From positions 62,001-126,000 of the forward strand of contig JAVLUO010000003.1 of assembly GCA_031628995.1 (NCBI GenBank): 64,000 bases of DNA, written 5' to 3'. Each line of letters opens with the position of its first letter. The stretch's first letter is position 1. Made by a program: the position numbers and the translations under genes. Of the stretch, positions 1-7,514 are shown one piece after another. The DNA comes from Bacillota bacterium LX-D. GTDB taxonomy: Bacteria > Bacillota > DUOV01 > Zhaonellaceae. Under the pieces are notes generated by a model. That model did not search any database. It saw nothing but the letters and a program-made list of their open reading frames with translations, and had not been told where the DNA came from.

Positions 1-418
1 TCCTTCCTAGTAAAACTATTCTTTTACCCTGAAGCAGTTGAAAAAACTCCTCTGATTTAACCATTTGATGGGAAATCCAGGCACTGCAGCTCCGTTTAAT
101 AACTAAATCATAGTGTTGGAATATTTTGTTCATCACAATTTGCCAAGAAGGTGTGTGATCCCCCAGTCCGGCAATATCTGCTTCCAGAAGTGCTTCAATA
201 ATATCCCTGCTCATGTTAGGCAAGGGACCTGTTATACCGCAATAGGTACTATATTCTGAAAAGTCCCAGCTTGCTTCCGGCCAAGTAGCCTCATTAATTA
301 CATACATTTCCGCATGGCCAAAACGTACAATGGAAAAGGGCTGCCGCTGTTCTAGGGCTTGCTTTAAGCGGGATAATACTTGGTTTAGGTTAAGCATTGG
401 GGTTCCGTAATCAACCAT
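1..418 (-). CDS. GT-D fold glycosyltransferase, N-terminal part (cut by window edge)
   Basis: Reading the minus strand from an ATG at 418, preceded by a strong ribosome binding site (GGGGGAGAAAG just upstream), gives 139 codons that stay open to the window edge. The stretch around residues 20-42 (LEQRQPFSIVRFGHAEMYVI) is typical of the N-terminus of GT-D fold (DUF1792-type) glycosyltransferases, which add sugars to surface glycans or glycoproteins. It is the last visible gene of a minus-strand run with the nucleotide-sugar dehydrogenase, 23 bp away, so the two are probably co-transcribed. The C-terminal half is outside the window, so acceptor specificity cannot be judged. Confidence 0.72.
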   Translation of the reverse strand, partial: MVDYGTPMLNLNQVLSRLKQALEQRQPFSIVRFGHAEMYVINEATWPEASWDFSEYSTYCGITGPLPNMSRDIIEALLEADIAGLGDHTPSWQIVMNKIFQHYDLVIKRSCSAWISHQMVKSEEFFQLLQGKRIVLLGR

Positions 419-441
419 CTTTCTCCCCCCTGTTTAATTTC

Positions 442-1734
442 TTAAAGAACATATATATTGCTGCCTGCTTTTTGTTGGGTATAAGCGTAGGCTGCATCTA
501 AAAGGCAGGGGCAATTTCTTTGGAGTTCATTTAAGTCGTAGGAACTATGGGCTGTAACTAATACAACTAAGTCCTGATTCTTTAAAAAATCTGGCGTTAA
601 GCTGCTGGATTTTAGCTCTTCTTGCTCTACAGTTAGCTGTTTAATCCAGGGATCATGATAAGAAACTTTTGCTTCTTGGCTTAAAAGCAGTTTAATAATT
701 TGTACTGCCGGCGATTCCCGAAGATCGTTAACATCTTTTTTATAGGTAACTCCCAAAAGAGCAATACTGCTGTCTTTTAACTTTTTCCCTTTGGACTCCA
801 GTATATTTTTAATTCTTTCCACCACTAAAAGAGGTCTTTGAGCATTAATTGCTCTGGCAGTCTTTGCCAGGTAAGGTATTTTTCCTTTGGCTTCGGATGC
901 TGTCGTGTATAAAATATTGTCTTTAGGAATACAATGTCCCCCTACACCAGGTCCCGGGTAAAAGGGCTGAAAGCCAAAGGGTTTAGTGGCAGCTGCTTGA
1001 ATAACTTCTTGAATATCAACGCCGCTTAGACGGCAAAACTCTGCCATTTCGTTGACCAAAGCGATATTTACATCTCGGTAAGTGTTTTCCAGCAGTTTTG
1101 CTAGTTCGGCTACAGCAGGGATTGAAACGGGTACAGTTTCGATTCCTAACTTCTGATAAAAGGATTCTGCTAAAGAACAGCATTTAGGGGTTACTCCAGA
1201 AACTATCTTGGGGGTATTTTCCGTTTTGTAAACAGGGTTACCCGGGTCTACCCGTTCAGGAGAAAAGGCCAGGTAAAAGTCTCGCCCTACTTCCAACCCT
1301 TTTTTTTGGAGCCGGGGTAAAATTTTTCCTACTGTTGTACCGGGACTAATGGTACTTTCTACTATAATCAATTGCTGGGGTGTAAGTTGAGAGGCAAGAG
1401 CATCGATAGCAAAGAACAAGTAGGAATAATTAGGACTTTCATCTTCATATAAAGGTGTTGGTACACAGATTAAAAAAATATTACACTCAGGGGCTCGTTG
1501 ATAATCCCAGGCAAATTGGATTTGTTCCTGATTTGGCGACGGCAATTCTGTATCTTCAATATCAGATAGATAGGACTTTTGACAATTCAAGCTGTCGATC
1601 TTGCTTTTATCTACATCTATTCCTAAGACTTGAAAACCTTTTTTCCTGCAGAGCAGTGCCAAGGGCAGCCCTACGTAGCCAAGTCCAACTACCCCTACCC
1701 GTGCTTCCTTAGTCAGAATTTGTGTTTGCAGCAT
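442..1734 (-). CDS. UDP-sugar (UDP-GlcNAc/UDP-ManNAc type) 6-dehydrogenase
   Basis: This NAD-dependent enzyme oxidises C6 of a UDP-hexose or UDP-HexNAc to the uronic acid for polysaccharide synthesis. The 430-residue product has the Rossmann motif VGLGYVGLPLA near the N-terminus, SPERVDPGNP in the middle, the catalytic cysteine in GPGVGGHCIPKDN (about residue 268), and the C-terminal domain motif GVTYKKDVNDLRESP. GGHCIP resembles the WbpA/TuaD group, but the substrate cannot be fixed by eye. I start at ATG 1734 because AGGAG sits 8 nt upstream of it; a GTG at 1743 abuts that site. It pairs with the divergent epimerase to supply modified nucleotide sugars to the nearby glycosyltransferases. 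Confidence 0.88.
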   Translation of the reverse strand: MLQTQILTKEARVGVVGLGYVGLPLALLCRKKGFQVLGIDVDKSKIDSLNCQKSYLSDIEDTELPSPNQEQIQFAWDYQRAPECNIFLICVPTPLYEDESPNYSYLFFAIDALASQLTPQQLIIVESTISPGTTVGKILPRLQKKGLEVGRDFYLAFSPERVDPGNPVYKTENTPKIVSGVTPKCCSLAESFYQKLGIETVPVSIPAVAELAKLLENTYRDVNIALVNEMAEFCRLSGVDIQEVIQAAATKPFGFQPFYPGPGVGGHCIPKDNILYTTASEAKGKIPYLAKTARAINAQRPLLVVERIKNILESKGKKLKDSSIALLGVTYKKDVNDLRESPAVQIIKLLLSQEAKVSYHDPWIKQLTVEQEELKSSSLTPDFLKNQDLVVLVTAHSSYDLNELQRNCPCLLDAAYAYTQQKAGSNIYVL

Positions 1735-1876
1735 CCTCTTCACTCCTCAATAAAGAGTCACTTTTCTTTTAACTTATATATGTATATGCAGCAAAATAGG
1801 TAAGTGTTTTCCTGTCACTAAATTAAAGGAACCTCATAAAATAAGGTAAAAGATTTGCGAGAAAGGAGTTTTTAGA

Positions 1877-2851
1877 TTGCGTTATTTTATTACCGGAGGG
1901 GCAGGTTTTATCGGAAGCCACTTAACTCTGCGCTTACTATCCCAGGGTCACGAGGTAATTGTTCTGGATAATTTCTCTGCCAGCCCTAGAGACCGGCTTG
2001 CTAAGACAAGTGCCAAAGTTGCTGAAGGTGATGTTTTAGATAAAGATTTAGTTTTTACTTTAGCTGAAAGTTGTGACTATTTAATTCACTTAGCAGCAGT
2101 AGTAGGAGTACGTCTAGCTATGGCCAAAGGCAGGGAAGGACTAAAAGTAAGCTGCCAGGGAACGGAAAATGTTTTGGAAGCAGCAACTATCTTGCAAAAG
2201 CCCATTTTTCTTGCTTCTTCTTCTGCCACCTACGGAAAAATTCTAAAAACACCTGTGGCCGAAGATGCCGATTGTTTATTAGGGACTAGCAGCAAAGTTA
2301 GTTGGCTTTATTCTGTAGCAAAATTAGTGGAAGAACACTTAGCTTTGGCATATTTTCGGGAGTTGGGAACTAAAATTAAGATAGGACGTTTTTTTAATGC
2401 AATTGGACCTAACCAAACAGGGGCCTATGGAATGGTAGTACCTACCTTTATTAACAAGGCACTCCATAATCAGCCTCTTCATGTCTATGGCACCGGCCGG
2501 CAGACTAGGACTTTTGCCTATATTGAAGATGTCTTAGATGGCTTGGAAATAGTTCTGCAAAGGGGCCAGGTAGGCGAAATTTATAATATTGGAGGTACAG
2601 AAGAAGTTTCTATTTTTTATTTGGCGCAAAAAATTAAGGAATTAGCTCAATCTTCTTCTCCCATCCAACTAGTTCCCTATGAGGAAGCTTTTGACGAGAA
2701 TTTTGAGGAAACAATGCAAAGAATGCCAGACATTACTAAGCTGCAAAAGTTAGGTTATACTCCAAACTGGTCTTTAGAACGGTCTTTGCAGGCATTAATT
2801 AATTATCACCGTCAAAGGACAGGTGTATTTAATGTTGTATTTTCTAAGTGA
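1877..2851 (+). CDS. NAD-dependent epimerase/dehydratase (extended SDR, GalE-like)
   Basis: This is an extended short-chain dehydrogenase/reductase acting on nucleotide sugars. The glycine motif GGAGFIGSH is at residues 7-15, HLAAVVGV follows, and YSVAK is the Tyr-x3-Lys catalytic pair. The C-terminal half has RxFNAIGP-type and YGTGRQTRTFAYIEDV motifs typical of UDP-sugar 4-epimerases and dehydratases. The start is TTG at 1877, with AAAGGAG 8 nt upstream. Its 3' end overlaps the next ORF by 29 bp, so it leads a plus-strand operon with the glycosyltransferase pieces. The substrate is unresolved; UDP-glucose, UDP-GlcNAc or a uronic acid made by the divergent dehydrogenase are all possible. Confidence 0.88.
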   Translation: MRYFITGGAGFIGSHLTLRLLSQGHEVIVLDNFSASPRDRLAKTSAKVAEGDVLDKDLVFTLAESCDYLIHLAAVVGVRLAMAKGREGLKVSCQGTENVLEAATILQKPIFLASSSATYGKILKTPVAEDADCLLGTSSKVSWLYSVAKLVEEHLALAYFRELGTKIKIGRFFNAIGPNQTGAYGMVVPTFINKALHNQPLHVYGTGRQTRTFAYIEDVLDGLEIVLQRGQVGEIYNIGGTEEVSIFYLAQKIKELAQSSSPIQLVPYEEAFDENFEETMQRMPDITKLQKLGYTPNWSLERSLQALINYHRQRTGVFNVVFSK

Positions 2852-3380
2852 ACAAGAACATAACCATTATTTTCGAATTTTTAATCAGGCAGTCCGGAGG
2901 GGGCTGACAGAAAACAAAGTAGTTTTTCAGGAGATACCTTTGAGTTCTCCAAGTTTTAGCAAACCTAATCTACATATTCTCAGCCAACTTAAACCTACAC
3001 CGGAGGACTGCTGGCTTTTAGCTTCTGCTCATACTCCTATTATTCATTATTTAGCAGAAAAACCTGGAATTAAGTTAGGGCATGTGCACTTTTTAGAAGC
3101 AGCACCTTACGAAGGTCTCCGTTTACTGGGCCTTTCTCTCAATGAACTAAAATATTTTCAATTATTTGACAGCTTGTTTGTTAATTCTCAAAGGGCCCAG
3201 GATCTCTTAGCAGCTAAATACCCCTCTTTAGCTGCTAAAGTTATAATTACAGGGTTTCCTTATGACGAAGAAAAGTTAAGGCCTTATGAAAATACCAGGA
3301 AAGATGAAGGCTCAATTGTTTTTACCCAAAGTTTTAGTCTAGCCAATTTACATATCCTGGAAGTGTATTTAAGTGATTAG
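2823..3380 (+). pseudogene. Glycosyltransferase, first copy, truncated after about 180 residues
   Basis: The product looks like the N-terminal Rossmann-like domain of a GT-B glycosyltransferase: FDSLFVNSQRAQDLL followed by VIITGFPYD is the usual end of that domain. It then enters the second domain (VFTQSFSLANLHILE) and stops within seven codons. Residues from about 100 onward match the start of the next ORF (VNSQRA / ANSDWC, VIITGFPYD / VVVTGFPFD, VFTQSFSLANLHILE / VFNQRFSIEKLHIIE), so the two are copies of one gene. This copy lacks its C-terminal donor-binding domain and is probably non-functional alone. It overlaps the epimerase by 29 bp and may be translationally coupled. Confidence 0.6.
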
Positions 3381-3409
3381 CAGCCGCTCCCCCAGTAACG
3401 GGGCTGAAC

Positions 3410-4096
3410 TTGGCGGATTATAGGCCAGAAAAAATAGTCCAAAAAGTATTTGCCAATTCGGACTGGTGCAAAACTTGTTTGCTTAGATCTTATCCGGAGC
3501 TAAGGGGACGGGTAGTTGTCACTGGATTTCCGTTTGATTTTTCAGTTTATGAGCCCTATCTAAGGACACCAAAAGAAGAAAATTTAGTTGTTTTTAATCA
3601 GCGTTTTTCGATCGAAAAGTTACATATTATAGAACTGGAAGCAGCCCAAAGATTAATTGCCAAAGGGTATAAAGTACAACATTTGTCAGGACAGCCTGAA
3701 AAAGAATTGGCTAAACAAAACATTTCTCTGGGAGTCCTCTTGGAACAGGCTCAGGAGATAGGTTTAGAGTTAGTTTTTAATCCTACTAAAAATGACTATC
3801 ACCGCAATTTAGCCAAGGCAACTTTTGTCATTACTACTTCTATCGCCGATATGCTGCCTGTTTCCTTAATAGAAGCAATTTTTTTACGGGTAATTCCTAT
3901 TGCCCCCAAAGCTTTTTGTTTTCCAGAGTTTGTTCATCAGCATAATCTTTATAGGCCTTACGACTTAGCTGATATTGTGCGGATTATAGAAGAGAAACCT
4001 CAGCGCAGGCATAAAATTGGGCAATACGCCCAGGAGAAGGTTATGGATAAATATTTTGCGGCTATGGAACTTAATAGGGCAGTAAAAAAAAGGTAA
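3410..4096 (+). pseudogene. Glycosyltransferase, second copy, lacking most of its N-terminal domain
   Basis: This 228-residue ORF carries the complete C-terminal GT-B domain (NPTKNDYHRNLAKATFVITTS, then an SLIEAI segment where family members bind the nucleotide-sugar), but begins in the middle of the N-terminal domain. Homology to the upstream copy continues upstream of the proposed TTG start, in the same frame, back to a TGA at 3374-3376 (AAPPVTGLNLADY resembles the upstream copy's EAAPYEGLRLLGLSL). The true N-terminus has therefore been lost. The ribosome binding site at the TTG is weak. It could still be a separately translated domain that complements the first piece; a broken gene is simpler. 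Confidence 0.55.
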
Positions 4097-4133
4097 TTAA
4101 TTATCCGGCTTGTCCTATGATAATTAATTACCT
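4091..4133. terminator. Bidirectional rho-independent terminator
   Basis: A perfect 15-bp inverted repeat (4091-4105 with 4119-4133) with a 13-nt loop, flanked by an A-run on the left and TTTAATTTT on the right. It lies between the convergent glycosyltransferase remnant and the CAP-domain gene and can serve both. Confidence 0.8.
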
Positions 4134-4194
4134 TTAATTTTGCTTGATTTCCTACCTGATTTCCTACTTTATTTTCACTTTTGCTCAGTAATCT

Positions 4195-4890
4195 TTATTT
4201 TCCGGCAAATTGCTGTGTAAACATGGTACCGTAAGGTCCACCTTTGATAATTCCAATGCCGATATGAGTGTAACGGGAATTTAAGATGTTAGCTCTGTGT
4301 CCAGGGCTGTTCATTAAAGCTTGATGGGCTTTTTCTACAGTTTGGTTTCCTGCAATATTTTCCCCAATCACGCTGTAGTCAGTAACTCCTGCTGCTTTAA
4401 TTTGCTCATAAGGTGAGCCTAGAGTTGGTGAAACATGTCCAAAGTAGTTATTAGTAATCATATCTTGGCTTTTAGCCCGAGCAGTTTTTACTAAACGCAT
4501 GTCCACTTGCAAAGGCTTCAAACCTGCTTTTGTTCTTTCTTCATTGACTAATTTAACCATTAAGGCTTCATCGGCTGTTAAGCCTGCAACATTAGTTGTT
4601 GTTGCGGGTTCTTGGGCAGCCGGTGTAGTTGTATTGGTATTAGTATTAGTGTTTGTATTAGTATTAGTGTTTGTATTTGTTGTTGGTGCCGGTGTTACTT
4701 TAACCGGAGTTGTGGTATTGGTATTTGTTTTGGGGCATATCCAATTTACAACTGTTTTAAGACCTGTAGTACATGTTGGCGCCTTAGTTTTATAATTCAA
4801 GGTGAAAGCATTTGCTGGCAGCAAAGCTGAGGAAACCATGAAACCTGACATTACGGCAATAGCCATTGCTTTTTTAATCGCTTTTTTCAT
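4195..4890 (-). CDS. Secreted CAP-domain (YkwD-like) protein with Thr/Asn linker
   Basis: A 231-residue exported protein. It starts with a signal peptide (MKKAIKKAMAIAVMSG, cleavage near ALLPANA), then a low-complexity linker of about eight TN repeats (residues 70-90), then a CAP/SCP domain (residues 103-231) with KLVNEERTKAGL, FGHVSPT, IGENIAGN and NSPGHRANIL. CAP proteins of this class are secreted by spore-formers; the bacterial function is not settled, with roles in the cell wall or spore proposed. The start has TAAGGAGGAA upstream. Its leader contains a ydaO riboswitch, so expression should respond to c-di-AMP, a cell-wall and osmotic-stress signal. Confidence 0.9.
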   Translation of the reverse strand: MKKAIKKAMAIAVMSGFMVSSALLPANAFTLNYKTKAPTCTTGLKTVVNWICPKTNTNTTTPVKVTPAPTTNTNTNTNTNTNTNTNTTTPAAQEPATTTNVAGLTADEALMVKLVNEERTKAGLKPLQVDMRLVKTARAKSQDMITNNYFGHVSPTLGSPYEQIKAAGVTDYSVIGENIAGNQTVEKAHQALMNSPGHRANILNSRYTHIGIGIIKGGPYGTMFTQQFAGK

Positions 4891-4977
4891 AATAAATTCC
4901 TCCTTAGGTTAAGCATGTTATTTCATGCTAAATTAGTTTTTTAATACATTTTTTAACAGTAAAAAGGGTAAAGAAAT

Positions 4978-5002
4978 AGCTCCTAAGTTAACATTAGGAG
5001 CT
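4978..5002 (-). terminator. Intrinsic terminator linked to the ydaO riboswitch
   Basis: A perfect 9-bp stem (AGCTCCTAA / TTAGGAGCT) with a 7-nt loop, followed on the minus strand by a moderately U-rich tract. It lies between the riboswitch aptamer and the CAP-domain gene, the position expected for the expression platform of an OFF switch. Confidence 0.65.
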
Positions 5003-5034
5003 TTTAATACCGACCAAGTGTTATTGCTCCTCTT

Positions 5035-5156
5035 TAGACGCTTACGAGGTTAGCTGACGGATGCGGGCCAAAGAGTAGCCCTACCAATGAAATAAATCAC
5101 TGGATTAACCCCAGAAAAACCGGTTCCCCCGCTCCCTTTCGGAATTAAGCGAATCA
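5035..5156 (-). ncRNA. Cyclic di-AMP riboswitch (ydaO/yuaA class)
   Basis: On the minus strand the conserved blocks of the ydaO aptamer appear in order: CGCTTAATTCCG, GCGGGGGAACCGG, TGGGGTTAATCC, GGTAGGGCTACTCTTTGGCCC, ATCCGTCAGCTAACCTCGTAAGCG. The first and last blocks pair as the closing helix. The class binds c-di-AMP and usually switches transcription off; a terminator hairpin follows 32 bp downstream. The regulated gene is the secreted CAP-domain protein. Cell-wall hydrolases and secreted wall proteins are typical targets of this class. Confidence 0.93.
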
Positions 5157-5225
5157 ACTATTTTGTTTGTACTTATATTAGCATCCCCTCTAGAGCTTGA
5201 CCAGCTGTAATATTTTCCAGTGAAT

Positions 5226-5249
5226 ATAAAACGGCACCATCCCGGTGCC
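5226..5249 (-). terminator. Rho-independent terminator of the 5.3-5.9 kb pair
   Basis: Stem GGCACC / GGTGCC with a GGGAT loop, followed by GTTTTATATTC on the minus strand, 12 bp after the stop of the 5261-5620 gene. Confidence 0.7.
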
Positions 5250-5260
5250 TAGCAGCTTCT

Positions 5261-5620
5261 TCAAACCCGGTTTAAATAATGGTAGCCTTGAGCGGAAATA
5301 CAATTGGCAATTCGATCAAGGCTGATCTTCCGGGTGTCGTAACATATTTCTATTCTATGGAGTTCTAGGAGGGGGGAAATTTGCTTAATGCCATCCATAG
5401 CTTGTAATTCCCCGGCAATTTTTTGATAATCCTCCTCTGTGTACATGTCTGTAACAATCATGGTAATAGTGCTTTCTAAATCAATTATGCTTTGCGCAAA
5501 ATTTTCCTCACTTTTAGGTACTGTTAGGTCAGCCCATTCTTTTCCCAACTTACTTTCCATAAACCAGCTCAAAGTAGTCAACTCCCATCCGGCAAGCAGC
5601 CGCTTACCTAATCTCTTCAA
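5261..5620 (-). CDS. Uncharacterised protein with HMA-like (ferredoxin-fold) C-terminus
   Basis: I do not recognise this 119-residue protein. The C-terminal 60 residues have the strand-helix-strand pattern of a heavy-metal-associated-like ferredoxin fold (ELHRIEICYDTRKISLDRIA, then SAQGYHY), but there is no CxxC metal site. The start is TTG at 5620, overlapping the upstream stop in the sequence TTGA; the AAGGAGG site abuts it directly, so translation is probably coupled or starts slightly downstream. It forms a two-gene operon with the 5617-5886 gene and resembles it in the last 40 residues (YDTRKISLDRI / YDTSRITPSFI), suggesting duplication. Confidence 0.6.
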   Translation of the reverse strand: MKRLGKRLLAGWELTTLSWFMESKLGKEWADLTVPKSEENFAQSIIDLESTITMIVTDMYTEEDYQKIAGELQAMDGIKQISPLLELHRIEICYDTRKISLDRIANCISAQGYHYLNRV

Positions 5621-5886
5621 CCTCCTTGGCGCCGGAAGTTAATATTTTTTTGACTTAGTAAGTAATCAATAAAAGATGGCGTAATGCGACTAGTATCATA
5701 TGTAACCTGCAAAGTATCAGGTGAGATTAAGACTAACCCCTTAACATAAAAACTAAGGAGCTGGTAAACTTGCAGCTTTACATTTTCCTGCTCTAAATTT
5801 TCAATGACATAATTTATCTCGCAAAAATCCCCTGTAGTCAGTTCTTCTTTTTGAGCATCTATCCACATTTTAACTTTAGGTTCCAC
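5617..5886 (-). CDS. Uncharacterised small protein, paralogue-like to its operon partner
   Basis: No known family was recognised. The 89-residue product contains LQVTYDTSRITPSFIDYLLSQ near its C-terminus, matching the pattern in the next gene. It has no signal peptide, membrane segment or cysteine pair. I choose GTG 5886 because GAGGGGTG lies 8 nt upstream; an ATG at 5907 adds seven residues but lies upstream of that site. It is divergent from the 6068 gene across about 180 bp, so the intergenic space probably carries promoters for both. Confidence 0.55.
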   Translation of the reverse strand: MEPKVKMWIDAQKEELTTGDFCEINYVIENLEQENVKLQVYQLLSFYVKGLVLISPDTLQVTYDTSRITPSFIDYLLSQKNINFRRQGG

Positions 5887-6067
5887 TAGTTTTACACCCC
5901 TCTCCATACTCTAAGATATATTATTAAAAAGGACAGATGCAGGTTCCTATTTGGCAGTTGGAATTAGCAGCAATAATTAACATATAATTACATGACCCGG
6001 CGGCATATTTTTAGTCTCACCTAAGTATGATTTAACAATAGATTAAGCAGATATTGAGGTGACTCAG

Positions 6068-7084
6068 ATGCTGCAATATTTAGCCTCTCCCGGTGGGGAT
6101 TTTTGGTCTTTTCGACACCAGCAAGAAAATTTGCATTATACTTTCTGCATTAAAGGCCATCAGGTACCTGACATTACGGAACAAATACCTATTTTAGATT
6201 TGACAGGGTGTCTTCATCTAATCCTCCGGCATAAGCAAAAAAACACTTCTTACGCCCTTTGGGATGGTTTCCAGTGGCAAAAAAAAGAGTTCCCGCTTCA
6301 GCACTGGGACTCTTTGATAACTCATGTAGATGAATCTAATAATTTATATTTACTAATTAAGAACCAGAGAAAATTAAATTTAGTCCTTGGCTCGAAAGAT
6401 AGAAGCTGGGAAGTAATGGAACTTCTGCCTAGCCATCTGTCTAATGAGTACAATGAACAGCACTATGAACCTATTTTTTTAACGACTAAAGAAGGGCAGC
6501 TTTGGCTGTATATGGTGGATAAACTAAAATCTGCTCTGACGGCATGGACTCTTTTCCCTTCTACAGAACAAATGCGCCGGGAAAGAGAGCTTTGGGTGAA
6601 TGAGGATTTGCAAATTGAAGGGAAATGGCTCAGCAATAATCAATTGCTGCTCCTTTTAACAGAAAAGGAGCTGAAAAGCTCCCTTTATTTTTTACACATT
6701 AATCTTACCAATTTTGAACCAACTTTGAGGATAATTGGCAAACGCCCATTACTGGGTAAAACTTTTTATCATTTACTAGAGGAAGCTAATAATTTAATGC
6801 TCATTATTACCGGACCCCGTCTTTCTCCTGCCCAGTCTAAATTTTATTATTGTTTTTCCTTCGACAGCGGGGGCAATTGGACTACAGTAAAATCATCCAG
6901 TTTATTTGCTCCCTTAGCCCTAGCGCCTGTTACAGAAATCAACCATATTCCCGGAAAGAGAATTGCCCTAGATACTATTTATGGAGTGCCCTTACACCAG
7001 CCTTTAATTTTAGACTATACTGAACTTGCCGCTATTTTAGGCAAGCAGTCCCTAATCAAGAAAGAGTTCTATTATTCCAAATAA
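6068..7084 (+). CDS. Uncharacterised 338-residue protein
   Basis: No family recognised. The protein is rich in aromatic and hydrophobic beta-strand-like segments (DGFQWQKKEF, GQLWLYMVD, FSFDSGGNWTTVKSS), with repeated W/Y-containing strands about 40-50 residues apart. This is compatible with a beta-propeller-like fold, but that is inference. There is no signal peptide, membrane segment or cysteine motif. ATG 6068 is preferred (GAGGTGA 5 nt upstream) over GTG 6059, which overlaps that site. It lies among other uncharacterised genes and ends 25 bp from the convergent 7109 gene. Confidence 0.6.
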   Translation: MLQYLASPGGDFWSFRHQQENLHYTFCIKGHQVPDITEQIPILDLTGCLHLILRHKQKNTSYALWDGFQWQKKEFPLQHWDSLITHVDESNNLYLLIKNQRKLNLVLGSKDRSWEVMELLPSHLSNEYNEQHYEPIFLTTKEGQLWLYMVDKLKSALTAWTLFPSTEQMRRERELWVNEDLQIEGKWLSNNQLLLLLTEKELKSSLYFLHINLTNFEPTLRIIGKRPLLGKTFYHLLEEANNLMLIITGPRLSPAQSKFYYCFSFDSGGNWTTVKSSSLFAPLALAPVTEINHIPGKRIALDTIYGVPLHQPLILDYTELAAILGKQSLIKKEFYYSK

Positions 7085-7108
7085 GCAAACTGCTTATCGG
7101 CAGCTGCC

Positions 7109-7402
7109 TCAGCCGCCTCCTTTTTTTCTTGGCTTGTCTGTTGTTTTTTCAGTTCCATTTACTTCGTTATATACTACTTGAAAGCCTAATTTATTTAAGA
7201 TCAAAGGTATGTTGATAATTGGTGCTTCTAATGTAGAATAAACGATTAATTTTTTACGGGCTGTGTCTAGTTCAGCTTTGAAAAAGCCGGGTTCTTGGGA
7301 TAATCTTTTAATGATTTTCTCCCCATCTGCTTGATTTTTTAAATTAGGCAAAATATATTCTTGAATTTTTTTCGTTTGAATAGTCTCATTATACCAGCTC
7401 AT
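7109..7402 (-). CDS. Uncharacterised small protein, HMA-like fold without metal motif
   Basis: A 97-residue protein. Residues about 25-80 (GEKIIKRLSQEPGFFKAEL, LIVYSTLEAP, ILNKLGFQVVYN) follow the beta-alpha-beta-beta-alpha-beta pattern of heavy-metal-associated domains, but the CxxC metal site is absent. The tail is Lys/Gly-rich (PRKKGGG). The start is ATG 7402 with GGAGGTGG upstream. It resembles in plan the two small proteins at 5.3-5.9 kb. Function unknown. Confidence 0.6.
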   Translation of the reverse strand: MSWYNETIQTKKIQEYILPNLKNQADGEKIIKRLSQEPGFFKAELDTARKKLIVYSTLEAPIINIPLILNKLGFQVVYNEVNGTEKTTDKPRKKGGG

Positions 7403-7514
7403 TGCTCCACCTCCGGTGTCTTATATAGTAATATATGATTCATTTCCATTAAATGTAACAAATAAATTACTCATAACATGAATAGTAGATTTACTTAGAA
7501 AGTGAGGGGAAAAA

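Noticed and set aside
4499-4830. Plus-strand ORFs rich in Val/Leu and Ile/Ser repeats
   Set aside because: They are the reverse reading of the TN-repeat linker and CAP domain; low-complexity shadows.
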